A DNA stretch of 64,000 nt from Candidatus Sacchlamyda saccharinae (GCA_030408505.1 JAUHQI010000002.1:346674-410673), one strand, 5' to 3'; positions 16,838 through 24,825 are shown, counted from the first letter of the stretch. A program made the numbers and translations. Notes: a model not told the origin generated them from the letters alone.

Positions 16838-19392
16838 TTTAACGCAAACAAGTTACCCCCTTCCTTAGCAACTGCACTGGCCTTGCGAAAATAAAAGCTT
16901 GATTTCTCCTCAAGCCCATACACTCTAAATAAGAGCGAAAGATTTGCCAGAGTGTAAATATGATATTCTTTACTGGGAGCTGTATAAACTACCGCCTTCT
17001 TTAAATATGAGAGTGCCTTTTTTCGGTTCCTCATATACAGGTAAACGGTTGCAAGAGTATTATAAACTTGCATGTATTCAACCACTTCACAAGTGCTCTC
17101 AAGTAAAATTTCAATCCTTTCTATAATCCGTTGTAACTTAGAGGCTCTTGGCTTAACTTCTCTAAACTCTAATTGGAGTAAATTTCTTAGCGTTTCGACT
17201 AACATACTTTGATTACTTGCTCCCTCTGCAATCTCTAAAGCCTTTTGTAAATAATAGGCTGCCGAGCGAAAATCTCCCGACTTCCACATGATTTCCCCCA
17301 AATTATTCCAGCCGATCCAAACCCCAAGATAGTCTTTTTTTCTTGCGAGCATCTTTACACCCGACTCAATCAGGCTTTTACTCTTGGCTAGATCAATTCC
17401 TCTTATTCCTGAAATCGTCCCCAATAGACATCTAGCCCTACCAACAAAATAAGAGTGAGCCACTTTAGTATTGATAAATGCGAAGTCGACTTTGGCCAAT
17501 TCCCAATTCCCTAGAAAGAAGTGCGAAGCTCCTCTATGTAAAAGGCATTTAACCTTCTCCAAAGAAGTAGGGAGGTTCTCAATTGAATCCGTTGCTTCAT
17601 CAATACTCTCCTTAAAGCGCCCCATTCTCCATAGTAGATGACTGCAATTCACTTTAGACTGTGAATCCTGAGCCGATACTTGCAAGAGCTTTTTTGCCAG
17701 GTCAAATTCTCGCCACTCTATCAAAGCTTCTGCAAGAAAAAGCGAACTCGGAGTGCTGTGCTTATAAGAGAAAAAAATAGAAGCCCCTAATACCATCCCC
17801 TCTATACCACTTTTCCCATGTTCATAAAGAACACGAAAGGCCTCTTTTAAATTCTCTTCTAGTTGCGGCTCATAGCCAAAACAATTCATGGCAAAAACTA
17901 AGGAAAAGGCCGAATGAAAATGGTTTGGCAACTCCTCACATTGCGCTGACCAATAAGACAAAGCCTTCTTCGCATCCAGCTCCAACTCTTCCACCTCCAC
18001 AATCTCAGCAAGGTAGTCGTGAAAAAACCATGCTCCGTTTTGCTGGTAAAGAAGCCCCATTTTTTCTAGAAAATTTAGATACTTGAGTTCTATGGAGAAC
18101 CACTTTCTAAACAACTCTTCATTGACAAAGCCACCACACGAAAAAATAGCAGCCATCGCATTTTTAAGCTTTTCCTTTTCAATTAAGCCAGAACCACCTC
18201 CCTCCATGTTCTCAAGCATTTGCTGTAACTTCCTTGGGCTCCCCTCTGAAGCTAAGTGAAAAATCCCGTCATGCCGCTGATGAAAATCCAATTTTTGTAC
18301 AAGGAGCATCGTTTCTTCTTCCGTGAAAGCAGGGATTTGGAATTCTAAAATCATACTCTGGAGATCTTCACAATAAAACTCTTCCCCCCAAAGAAAAATA
18401 ACAGTGAAGAATCGCTTTGCAAGAATTTCTCGTAACTTTTGCAGGTCGATTCGAAAATCATCATCGAATATGAGGGTCGATCCATTGGGTAATTTAAGAC
18501 ACTCTTCAAGAGAACGAACCTGTTGAATATGCAAAAGCTGCGAAGAAACCTGGCCTGCAAAAGTCGTCTTCCCACACCCTTTTGGCCCTTGAAAATGGAT
18601 CAACTTATCTCTGCTGCCTATCAGGACATCTTGAAGCTTTGCCCTCAAATTAGGACGTACAATTACCCCTCCATCTACGAAAGAACAAAGAGGAGGGAAA
18701 AAATCGATCCGTTCTGTAGCGATATTATATACTTCCGGGCCTGGAAGCATCTTACCCTTAAGCTCTCTCTGTATACCTTCAACTAAAGCGGAAGGGGATC
18801 GGTCAGAGGTTCTTATCTCAGAAAGAGCCCTCAGCAAAGCATCTGTAAAATACCCATAATTTTGATCAATGCTCTCATAGGAAGGATAAATCCCCGAAGA
18901 CAAAAGACAGAAAAGAGCCTTCACAGAAAACTTTCTCCCTTCGACCTCTTCTATCAACTTTGGATTGAGTATTGAGTTGAGACGTATGTGACAAGCATCA
19001 ATGAAAAGATAGATATTTGTGGTATTGAGAAGGCCAAACTTTTGTACAAGGTCTTCCACCTCCACAACGTTTTTCCAGAAAGTCCCCTCTGGCATACTAT
19101 CTGAAAAAGTAAGATTTGATTTTGGAATGGAGCCTGTGGTGCGAAGCCCATGGCCGCAGTAGTAAAATATCAGTTGAAAAGGCTCTTTCTGACTAGAAAG
19201 CCTCTCTAAAACCTTATCAAGATTTTCTTTTTTCTCATCCGCATTACAGAGAAGAGTAACGTGCGACTCCGGAATACCCCATTGGACTAAAGCCCGAGCA
19301 AAGTGTATCGCATCCATTTGAGCAGCAGGAAGCGATTCAAAGAGATCCGATCTATATTCAGAAACCCCTATAACGACTGCAAAAACAAGCAT
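16801..19392 (-). CDS. Caspase-like protease / P-loop NTPase / TPR protein
   Basis: An 863-aa protein with three parts. Residues 1-235 form a caspase-like (peptidase C14) domain with His81 in FYYCGHG and Cys134 in LFIDACH, both catalytic positions intact. Residues 240-560 form a STAND-type NTPase with Walker A GPKGCGKT (269-276), Walker B LIFDDD (307-312) and a following helical/winged region. Residues ~560-863 are TPR-like helical pairs (for example NNLGEIMWKSGDFRSAAYYL). The architecture matches bacterial NLR-like switches in which the repeats sense a trigger and release a protease. A GGAGGGAGG precedes the ATG. It is the third gene after peptides C and B, so those are candidate substrates or effectors. 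Confidence 0.85.
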   Translation of the reverse strand: MLVFAVVIGVSEYRSDLFESLPAAQMDAIHFARALVQWGIPESHVTLLCNADEKKENLDKVLERLSSQKEPFQLIFYYCGHGLRTTGSIPKSNLTFSDSMPEGTFWKNVVEVEDLVQKFGLLNTTNIYLFIDACHIRLNSILNPKLIEEVEGRKFSVKALFCLLSSGIYPSYESIDQNYGYFTDALLRALSEIRTSDRSPSALVEGIQRELKGKMLPGPEVYNIATERIDFFPPLCSFVDGGVIVRPNLRAKLQDVLIGSRDKLIHFQGPKGCGKTTFAGQVSSQLLHIQQVRSLEECLKLPNGSTLIFDDDFRIDLQKLREILAKRFFTVIFLWGEEFYCEDLQSMILEFQIPAFTEEETMLLVQKLDFHQRHDGIFHLASEGSPRKLQQMLENMEGGGSGLIEKEKLKNAMAAIFSCGGFVNEELFRKWFSIELKYLNFLEKMGLLYQQNGAWFFHDYLAEIVEVEELELDAKKALSYWSAQCEELPNHFHSAFSLVFAMNCFGYEPQLEENLKEAFRVLYEHGKSGIEGMVLGASIFFSYKHSTPSSLFLAEALIEWREFDLAKKLLQVSAQDSQSKVNCSHLLWRMGRFKESIDEATDSIENLPTSLEKVKCLLHRGASHFFLGNWELAKVDFAFINTKVAHSYFVGRARCLLGTISGIRGIDLAKSKSLIESGVKMLARKKDYLGVWIGWNNLGEIMWKSGDFRSAAYYLQKALEIAEGASNQSMLVETLRNLLQLEFREVKPRASKLQRIIERIEILLESTCEVVEYMQVYNTLATVYLYMRNRKKALSYLKKAVVYTAPSKEYHIYTLANLSLLFRVYGLEEKSSFYFRKASAVAKEGGNLFALNQIEADSSREYS

Positions 19393-19437
19393 CCTCCCTC
19401 CAACAGGAGACAGGATACTCGAAATTCACTTTTTTTC

Positions 19438-19719
19438 CTATGGGCACCATGGGCCAGCAAGAGCAAGACATCCTACAGTGCAAGCGGGGGCTGCAACAGG
19501 GGTTGCTAGTGCTAGGCAAGATGCAATGCAAGTAGCATAACTTGCTGGACCTGCTTCAGCTCCTGGTAAATTGGCAAGCGCATAAAGCACTAAAGCTGCA
19601 ATTGCAATCCTATTGATTTTTTTTGCAACGACGGGAAGGTTTAGCGAGTACTTGCCCTCCACTCTTCCAGGAGGAGTAACCCCCTGCTGGACCGGTCTAA
19701 CTAAATTTGAAATTAACAT
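19438..19719 (-). CDS. Small exported Cys-patterned peptide (B)
   Basis: A 93-aa paralogue of peptide C. A polar leader containing GKYSLNLPVVAKKINRIAI leads into a hydrophobic helix ending GAEA, then a ~37-residue tail with GPASYATCIASC and ACTVGCLALAGPWC. The two C-x3-C pairs align with those of peptide C. GAGGTG lies 5 nt upstream of the ATG. It starts 28 bp after the stop of C and ends 45 bp before the caspase-like gene, so the three are probably one transcript. The hydrophobic stretch and A-x-A site suggest export or processing. Function unknown. Confidence 0.75.
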   Translation of the reverse strand: MLISNLVRPVQQGVTPPGRVEGKYSLNLPVVAKKINRIAIAALVLYALANLPGAEAGPASYATCIASCLALATPVAAPACTVGCLALAGPWCP

Positions 19720-19747
19720 ATATACACCTCATTTAAGTTGTTGTTGA

Positions 19748-20032
19748 TTAAGGTCCAGGCAAAAATAGTAGCGGAAGACAAGCTGTTACACATCCTGGAA
19801 AAGCGACAGGCGTAGCAAACAGAGTACAACCCGTTGTACAAGCTGCATATTCTATAGGCCCAGCCATTGCAGTACCTAAATTTGAAATTGCAAACAATGC
19901 AATCGCTGGTATTGCAATTTTGTTAAGCCGCCCCGCAGCACCCGGAAGGTCAAGAGAGTACCTACCCGTACTGCTTTTGAACAGAGAGTAAGCTTGTTGG
20001 AAAACTGATTGATCTGTGCTTTGAATTTTCAT
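19748..20032 (-). CDS. Small exported Cys-patterned peptide (C)
   Basis: A 94-aa peptide, first gene of the C-B-caspase run. Leader GRYSLDLPGAAGRLNKIAI, hydrophobic helix, AMA cleavage-like site, then GPIEYAACTTGC and GCVTACLPLL. The frame stays open to 20086, but that would place the start inside a 15-bp inverted repeat/promoter. The ATG at 20032 has GGAG at proper spacing and gives the same length as A and B. Segments GRYSLDLP/GKYSLNLP, NKIAI/NRIAI and ATPVAFPGC/ATPVAAPAC show that B and C arose by duplication. Function unknown. Confidence 0.75.
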   Translation of the reverse strand: MKIQSTDQSVFQQAYSLFKSSTGRYSLDLPGAAGRLNKIAIPAIALFAISNLGTAMAGPIEYAACTTGCTLFATPVAFPGCVTACLPLLFLPGP

Positions 20033-20081
20033 ATTTGCTCCGTTTGCTTGAAAAGTCACCAACTGACTTTTATTGATCGCA

Positions 20082-20119
20082 ATCATACATACTTGATCAC
20101 TTTTTGATCAAGTATGTAT
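20082..20119 (-). promoter_or_regulatory. Promoter with 15-bp inverted repeat, peptide C-B-caspase operon
   Basis: On the minus strand TTGATC (20106-20111) and TATGAT (20082-20087) are 18 bp apart. Two perfectly complementary 15-bp arms (20085-20099 and 20105-20119, 5-bp centre) cover both boxes and the spacer, with a TGATCA core in each arm. A dimeric repressor bound here would block RNA polymerase. The XRE protein nearby is the obvious candidate. Confidence 0.6.
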
Positions 20120-20264
20120 TTTTCAAACAGTCCTCCTGCTAGACAAGTTGAACGAAAAATGACTCCCAAAACAGGCTTGAGAGAATCGGTTCTTATGCTA
20201 TACCCAAACCTTCCAATCAACAATTGATTCTGATAGACTCATACTATTTTTAGAGTAAGATTAA

Positions 20265-21002
20265 ATGCCTGGAATTTTTCTATCTACTATTCACAAAGAG
20301 AGTAATGAAAAACTCTTCGTGCAAACTTCGAATAAAAAAATTAAGATCGCTCTTCTCGCCTCTCTACTTCTCTTTTTTCTTTTGCCCATGATTTTTGGAA
20401 GCGGCAAAATGCCGAAAACAAATCATTACCTCCCTGTTACGTTTATTGAAGAGAAAGACACTAGTGAACAGCTGGGCCTTGTCAGAACAAAAAAACTTTT
20501 GGAAAGAACGGCCAAAGAGCAAGCTTATTTGTACTCCAAGGCCCAGAAAAACCTTACGATAATTAGCATCTCCGGAAAGAGAATAACCTCAGGCATATTA
20601 GATGGAGGAAGCAATGTTATTAAAAAATCTCTATTGGAATTGATGAAAAATAAAGACGTCAAAATCAGGCTTATTATCTACGACCCCGCAGTCAGCAATC
20701 TAAATTTAACTCGAGAAGACGTTGGAAAAATCGCGCAGTCAGTTGAAGATGCCAAAGAGATCCAAAGAGACTACCCCAGCAACTTCGAATGCAGGATGAT
20801 TGACTTTATTGCTCCATTTCACGGAGACCTAATTGATGAAAATGAAGCGCACATTGTCCCTCTTCCATTAGGAGGGATAAATAGACCCATTAGCGATTTA
20901 TTTATAGAATCTTACGAGCGCAGGCCACCTATTCAAAAAAATAAATTAGACACCATCGCACACGATTTTGAAACCATGTGGAAAAGAGGAATCAAGATCT
21001 AA
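20265..21002 (+). CDS. Membrane-anchored protein, possible degenerate PLD-like fold
   Basis: A 245-aa protein with an N-terminal cytosolic tail, one transmembrane helix (about 28-45) and an extracytoplasmic or cytosolic domain. The domain has the alternation seen in PLD-like proteins: NLTIISISGKRI, then a helix, then DVKIRLIIYDP, later FHGDLIDENEAHIVPLP and DFETMWKRG. No HxKxxxxD motif is present, only HGD, so if PLD-like it is probably inactive. The fold suggestion is weak. It is divergent from the C-B-caspase operon with a 6-bp TTGATT/AATCAA dyad in between (20215-20229). It could be part of that system. Confidence 0.5.
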   Translation: MPGIFLSTIHKESNEKLFVQTSNKKIKIALLASLLLFFLLPMIFGSGKMPKTNHYLPVTFIEEKDTSEQLGLVRTKKLLERTAKEQAYLYSKAQKNLTIISISGKRITSGILDGGSNVIKKSLLELMKNKDVKIRLIIYDPAVSNLNLTREDVGKIAQSVEDAKEIQRDYPSNFECRMIDFIAPFHGDLIDENEAHIVPLPLGGINRPISDLFIESYERRPPIQKNKLDTIAHDFETMWKRGIKI

Positions 21003-21031
21003 ATTTACACCTAAAGCCAAACCATTCAATC

Positions 21032-21646
21032 TTATGATTGCTCGAATAAAAAATTCAAAGAATTTTTTGAGGCCTGAAGCTGATTTTCCAGTAACTCCGG
21101 AATAGCCTGCATGCGCCTTGTCAGATCTTGTTTCTTCCACGGATAGCAACCAACATCGGTCAAAAATTGAATCCCTCCCAGTAGAACTTCAGCACACTCT
21201 AGAGGATGCTCAGTGTGAAACACTCCTTCTTCACACCCTTGCTCAATGACACGAGCATACAAGGGTGCCAACCTTGTTATGGTTTCAGCCAGAAGCCGCA
21301 CATGCATTCCCATGTTTCCAGCAAGGTGCAAACCTTCTACCATATCTACCCCTTTAGACCGGCCCGCCTCAACCAAAACTCGCATTTTCTCAAGAGCATT
21401 TCCCTGGCAATTCTTCAATACTTTCGCCACTTTAGATATGTATTCATCCACCATATCCTCAACAACCGCTTCCAGCAATTCAGCCTTAGATTTGAAGTAA
21501 TGATAAGTTGTCCCTTTGGCAATCTGAAGTGTGGCCATCACATCTTGCATAGTCGTATTCTCATACCCTTTTTTCAGAAAAAGCTTCCGACTTGCCGCAA
21601 TAATTTCCCTTCGCCGTTGAACCGGCTTCTTTACTACTCTAACCAT
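21032..21646 (-). CDS. TetR/AcrR-family transcriptional regulator
   Basis: A 204-aa repressor. The N-terminal helix-turn-helix (about 10-56) has the family pattern AASRKLFLKKGYENTTMQDV and AKGTTYHYFKSKAELLEAV. The rest is the helical ligand-binding domain. It is divergent from the FAD-monooxygenase gene, the classic layout for a TetR protein that controls its neighbour and itself. A GACCG/CGGTC dyad within the monooxygenase promoter (21775-21789) is a good operator candidate. The ligand is unknown, possibly a small aromatic or antibiotic-like compound. Confidence 0.9.
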   Translation of the reverse strand: MVRVVKKPVQRRREIIAASRKLFLKKGYENTTMQDVMATLQIAKGTTYHYFKSKAELLEAVVEDMVDEYISKVAKVLKNCQGNALEKMRVLVEAGRSKGVDMVEGLHLAGNMGMHVRLLAETITRLAPLYARVIEQGCEEGVFHTEHPLECAEVLLGGIQFLTDVGCYPWKKQDLTRRMQAIPELLENQLQASKNSLNFLFEQS

Positions 21647-21772
21647 AAACCATCCAAATCAACCTTCCCTTCGAGAGTACCAAAATAAGTGACCAACAGT
21701 CAAAACAAAAAAGCAAAATGAGTTTTTACTAACTGCATATAAATGACTTGCATACATTTTCCCGCTACTCTA

Positions 21773-21801
21773 TTGACCGCCGGTCGGTCGTGTGTTAGAA
21801 T
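21773..21801 (+). promoter_or_regulatory. Promoter with TetR-type operator in the spacer
   Basis: TTGACC (21773-21778) and TAGAAT (21796-21801) are exactly 17 bp apart. The palindrome GACCG-N5-CGGTC (21775-21789) overlaps the -35 and spacer. This resembles known TetR-family operators (GACCGnnCGGTC-like) and predicts repression of the monooxygenase gene by the divergent TetR protein. Confidence 0.7.
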
Positions 21802-21824
21802 CTTAATTCAAAAGAGGAAAGTGC

Positions 21825-23060
21825 ATGTTTTTGAAAAAATGTTTAATTTTTATTCTGGCTTTGGCCCCGATCTCGAATTTATCAGCCACAAAGGAGGAGA
21901 CAATGCATGAGACTCGTATTCTTATTTCAGGAGCAGGGATTGCAGGCTTTACACTTGCTTATTGGCTAAAACAGCGTGGGTTTTCGCCTGTGATCGTCGA
22001 AAAACACCCCAATTTAAGAGAAGGGGGTTATAAAGTCGACGTCCGCGGCACAGCTCTTGAAGTTGCCAAACGAATGGGAATTTATCAGGATCTAAAAGAT
22101 GCCAATGTGAACATCGAGAACTCGAAATTTGTCACTCCAAGTCTTAAAGTCCTTGAGCTAGACGGGGATATTCTAGGCCACTGCTCCGAAGGGGACATCG
22201 AGGTCAATCGCTGGGATCTTACTCAAATTCTTTCTAGGGCAACAGGAGAAATTGAAATCATCTATGATGATTCAATCACAAAGATAGATGAACTTGTCCA
22301 CTTCGAAAAGTCAGAACCTAGGAAATTTGACCTAGTGATCGGAGCTGATGGGCAATACTCAAATGTCAGAAGACATGTCTTTGGAGACGATTCGAAATTC
22401 TTAAGAAAGTACGGCATCCATTTCTGCGTCTTCCCTATTTCGAACATCATTAACTTAAATCGCTCGGAACTTGTCTATTTCGAAAAAGGTAAATTCGTTG
22501 CAGCCTATGCTATAAATAATCATTCCTATGGATGTCTGGCATTCAAATCGAATGAAGAAACACTCCCGCTTAAAAAAACATTCGAAGACAAGTTCAAAGA
22601 CTTAGATTGGGAAATACATCCATTTACCTCTGCAATGAATGCTAGCAACGATTGCTATATCAATTCCATCGCCCAGGTCAGAATGCCCTCATGGTCCAAG
22701 GGGAATGTTGCTCTTGTTGGAGATGCCGCCCATGCAGCATCCGCTATGGGAACAAGCCTCTCCATGGTGGGAGCCTATGTACTAGCACGAGAAATAGAAG
22801 ATGCAAATGGAGATTACAGTGCTGCTTTTGATCGCTATGAGCGATCTCTCAAAACCTTTGTTCAAGAGGCACAAGATCTTGCTGATTCCAACCATCAACT
22901 TCTAGCAGATGGAGACTCCTCATTTAAAATAACGCTACAGCTCTACTTAATGAAACTCATGCCAAAAAAATTCATCCAGCACATCACCAAAAAAGGAAGG
23001 GAGGAAATGAGAAGAGTAGCCAATGGCTTCGAATTAGAGCCCCAAGTGGAGGAGAATTGA
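21825..23060 (+). CDS. FAD-dependent monooxygenase (PHBH/TetX-like)
   Basis: Class A flavoprotein hydroxylase. GAGIAGFTLAYWL (FAD ADP-binding), DLVIGADGQYSNVR and ALVGDAAHAASAMG (flavin-binding GD motif) are all visible. Relatives hydroxylate aromatic compounds or inactivate antibiotics; the substrate is unknown. Two in-frame starts each have a Shine-Dalgarno: ATG at 21825 (GAGGAAA) gives 411 aa with a signal-like MFLKKCLIFILALAP, and ATG at 21903 (AGGAGG, 5 nt) gives 385 aa starting at the Rossmann strand. The second is the stronger site and the usual family start. Divergent from its likely TetR repressor. Confidence 0.85.
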   Translation: MFLKKCLIFILALAPISNLSATKEETMHETRILISGAGIAGFTLAYWLKQRGFSPVIVEKHPNLREGGYKVDVRGTALEVAKRMGIYQDLKDANVNIENSKFVTPSLKVLELDGDILGHCSEGDIEVNRWDLTQILSRATGEIEIIYDDSITKIDELVHFEKSEPRKFDLVIGADGQYSNVRRHVFGDDSKFLRKYGIHFCVFPISNIINLNRSELVYFEKGKFVAAYAINNHSYGCLAFKSNEETLPLKKTFEDKFKDLDWEIHPFTSAMNASNDCYINSIAQVRMPSWSKGNVALVGDAAHAASAMGTSLSMVGAYVLAREIEDANGDYSAAFDRYERSLKTFVQEAQDLADSNHQLLADGDSSFKITLQLYLMKLMPKKFIQHITKKGREEMRRVANGFELEPQVEEN

Positions 23061-23072
23061 ATCAACCATTCC

Positions 23073-23969
23073 CTATGTCCCGCAATCCTTTAGAATTTTT
23101 ATGGTCCAATCAGAAAAAGAATCCCAATATGCCTTGTGATCTAATTCTAAAGATGGAAGCGGGACTACATTCAACTTCTGTAATTGATTCTCCATTGTCA
23201 GCAGCACCTTTCTTACTTCCACAAACTTTATTAACTCCGATTTATGTTCCACTTGTTGAATGCATGCCCGTAGAGGCAACAGAATTTCTATGAATTGCCT
23301 CCACGGAAGGATTTTACTCGGCATCTTGCCGACTGTCTTGGTCATTTGGTCACGCTTTTTGAAACGGTAATACTTTTTGTTTTGGTATATATATGAATCA
23401 AAGAAACCAGATTGGACAAAATCCTCTAGAAGTGTAGCAAGACTCCTTTTACTGTAGCCGATTTCAGCAGCAGTTGCTGCGGTAAAAGCTCCTTCTTTTT
23501 GTGTAAGAAAAAATGTTATGAGATCCGAGCGAGCTCCAACACCGAAAAGCGCTCGTAGTCGTAAGGAAAGAAGAGCCGGCAACTCACACTTAGGGGGATT
23601 TGACTTTCCACTTGGCCTAAACTTTAAAGAGGTCGTATTTACAAAAACTGGCCACTTAGATTTTGAAGCCATATTCACCGTTTCGGCAAATAACGAAAAC
23701 GGCAAATGGATTGCTGTCCCTATGCTTTTAATAAGCGTTTGCAGCCTACTTATTGAAACAAATTTATGGTATTTCACGCACCAATCTAGCGCTTCATCAC
23801 GCAGCCGCGGGTCCTCCTCACCAAGAACAACCGTGAGCAGAATGAGTTCTTCGAGAAGAATCAATGTATTCTGATGACGTCTTTTGATTCCAGCCACTCC
23901 AAGCTCGGTCCATTGACTCCAGACAAGGTCCAGTAAATAGTGGTCGATTTTTTCACTAAGGCTTTGCAT
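23073..23969 (-). CDS. Winged-helix-like protein paired with nucleotidyltransferase
   Basis: A 298-aa protein of unknown family. Residues ~145-205 look like a winged helix DNA-binding region (GARSDLITFFLTQKEG, TAATAAEIGYSKRSLATLLEDFVQSGFF, then a KKYYRF wing). The N- and C-terminal parts are helical. Its start overlaps the 3' end of the nucleotidyltransferase gene by 14 bp, so the two are co-expressed. This layout recalls toxin-antitoxin or abortive-infection pairs of the AbiE type, in which a winged-helix antitoxin regulates an NTase toxin. Here the NTase comes first. Role inferred. Confidence 0.65.
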   Translation of the reverse strand: MQSLSEKIDHYLLDLVWSQWTELGVAGIKRRHQNTLILLEELILLTVVLGEEDPRLRDEALDWCVKYHKFVSISRLQTLIKSIGTAIHLPFSLFAETVNMASKSKWPVFVNTTSLKFRPSGKSNPPKCELPALLSLRLRALFGVGARSDLITFFLTQKEGAFTAATAAEIGYSKRSLATLLEDFVQSGFFDSYIYQNKKYYRFKKRDQMTKTVGKMPSKILPWRQFIEILLPLRACIQQVEHKSELIKFVEVRKVLLTMENQLQKLNVVPLPSLELDHKAYWDSFSDWTIKILKDCGT

Positions 23970-24534
23970 TGACCTGCTCCATCACAACCAAAACTTCATC
24001 TATCAAGCTGGCAAATTCTTTAGAGATATCTTGAGTTACACACCATAATTTTGCTTCTTGAAGCTCCTCCCTTGAAGGATCCAGTAGTTTTAAATCCGCA
24101 AAGTGCTTGCTGTCTGGTCCCTGATCAACAGCGGCATATAGCTTGAAACAGATTTGGTCAAATCGTCCAGCAAAGTAAACGATCAACGCCCCAAAACTTC
24201 TCTTTTGCGTACGGTTTTTGAACCCCTGCGGCAATCCCATTTCAAGTAAAGATGCAGGCCCAGCATTAACCCACTCATCCCCTAGCTCCATAGCCATTCC
24301 AACATCCCTAATCGCTTGAGATAAGAAGTTTGGCAGTGGCTTGGCTGAAATAAATTCACCCGATTCAATAAGCGCAACTAAATCTAAATCTCGCGTTGGA
24401 CGGGCGATCTGCCCTAGAAAAAGTAGACTTCCCCCTCCAATGGCCACAACCTCGCAAAACTGCTCCCTATCCGCAAGCAGCTCACCAAGCGCATCCAACG
24501 CTTGCTCTAACATATTGAAATCCAGTTGCTTCAT
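23956..24534 (-). CDS. Nucleotidyltransferase-fold protein (DUF6036/AbiEii-like)
   Basis: A 192-aa protein with a nucleotidyltransferase core. VVAIGGGSLLFLG (30-42) provides the GG-x-S loop, and RPTRDLDLVA supplies the metal-binding D-x-D (Asp49, Asp51). This fits small NTase toxins or DUF6036-type proteins. Enzymatic residues appear intact. It is the upstream partner of the winged-helix gene with a 14-bp overlap. It probably modifies tRNA, another nucleic acid or a protein with nucleotides as part of a toxin-antitoxin or phage-defence pair, but no function is proven. Confidence 0.7.
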   Translation of the reverse strand: MKQLDFNMLEQALDALGELLADREQFCEVVAIGGGSLLFLGQIARPTRDLDLVALIESGEFISAKPLPNFLSQAIRDVGMAMELGDEWVNAGPASLLEMGLPQGFKNRTQKRSFGALIVYFAGRFDQICFKLYAAVDQGPDSKHFADLKLLDPSREELQEAKLWCVTQDISKEFASLIDEVLVVMEQVNAKP

Positions 24535-24825
24535 AATATTCTCTAGTAATTCTACGGTTTTTAAAACCTCTCGAAACGCGATATTAAAACTCTTAAATCA
24601 AGAGCTTAACCCTCTTTGTACCACAAGGTGAATAGAAAATGCAAGTCTTTACTGATGGAAATCCGAGTGTGAGTTTTTTTTTGGTTCCTGAGCTCTGTAG
24701 TTTGGTCTTTTGATCTGACAACTCTCTGAAGTAAGGCTCGCCCGTCCGGCGGGGGCATACACAAGTGAACTCTAAAATCGGGAAATTGCCAAATCTTGCG
24801 CTCTAGATTTTTGTTCCTTGAAGCA

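Noticed and set aside
23057-23293. 78-aa plus-strand ORF after the monooxygenase
   Set aside because: It overlaps the 3' end of the convergent winged-helix gene on the other strand and has no protein-like features of its own.
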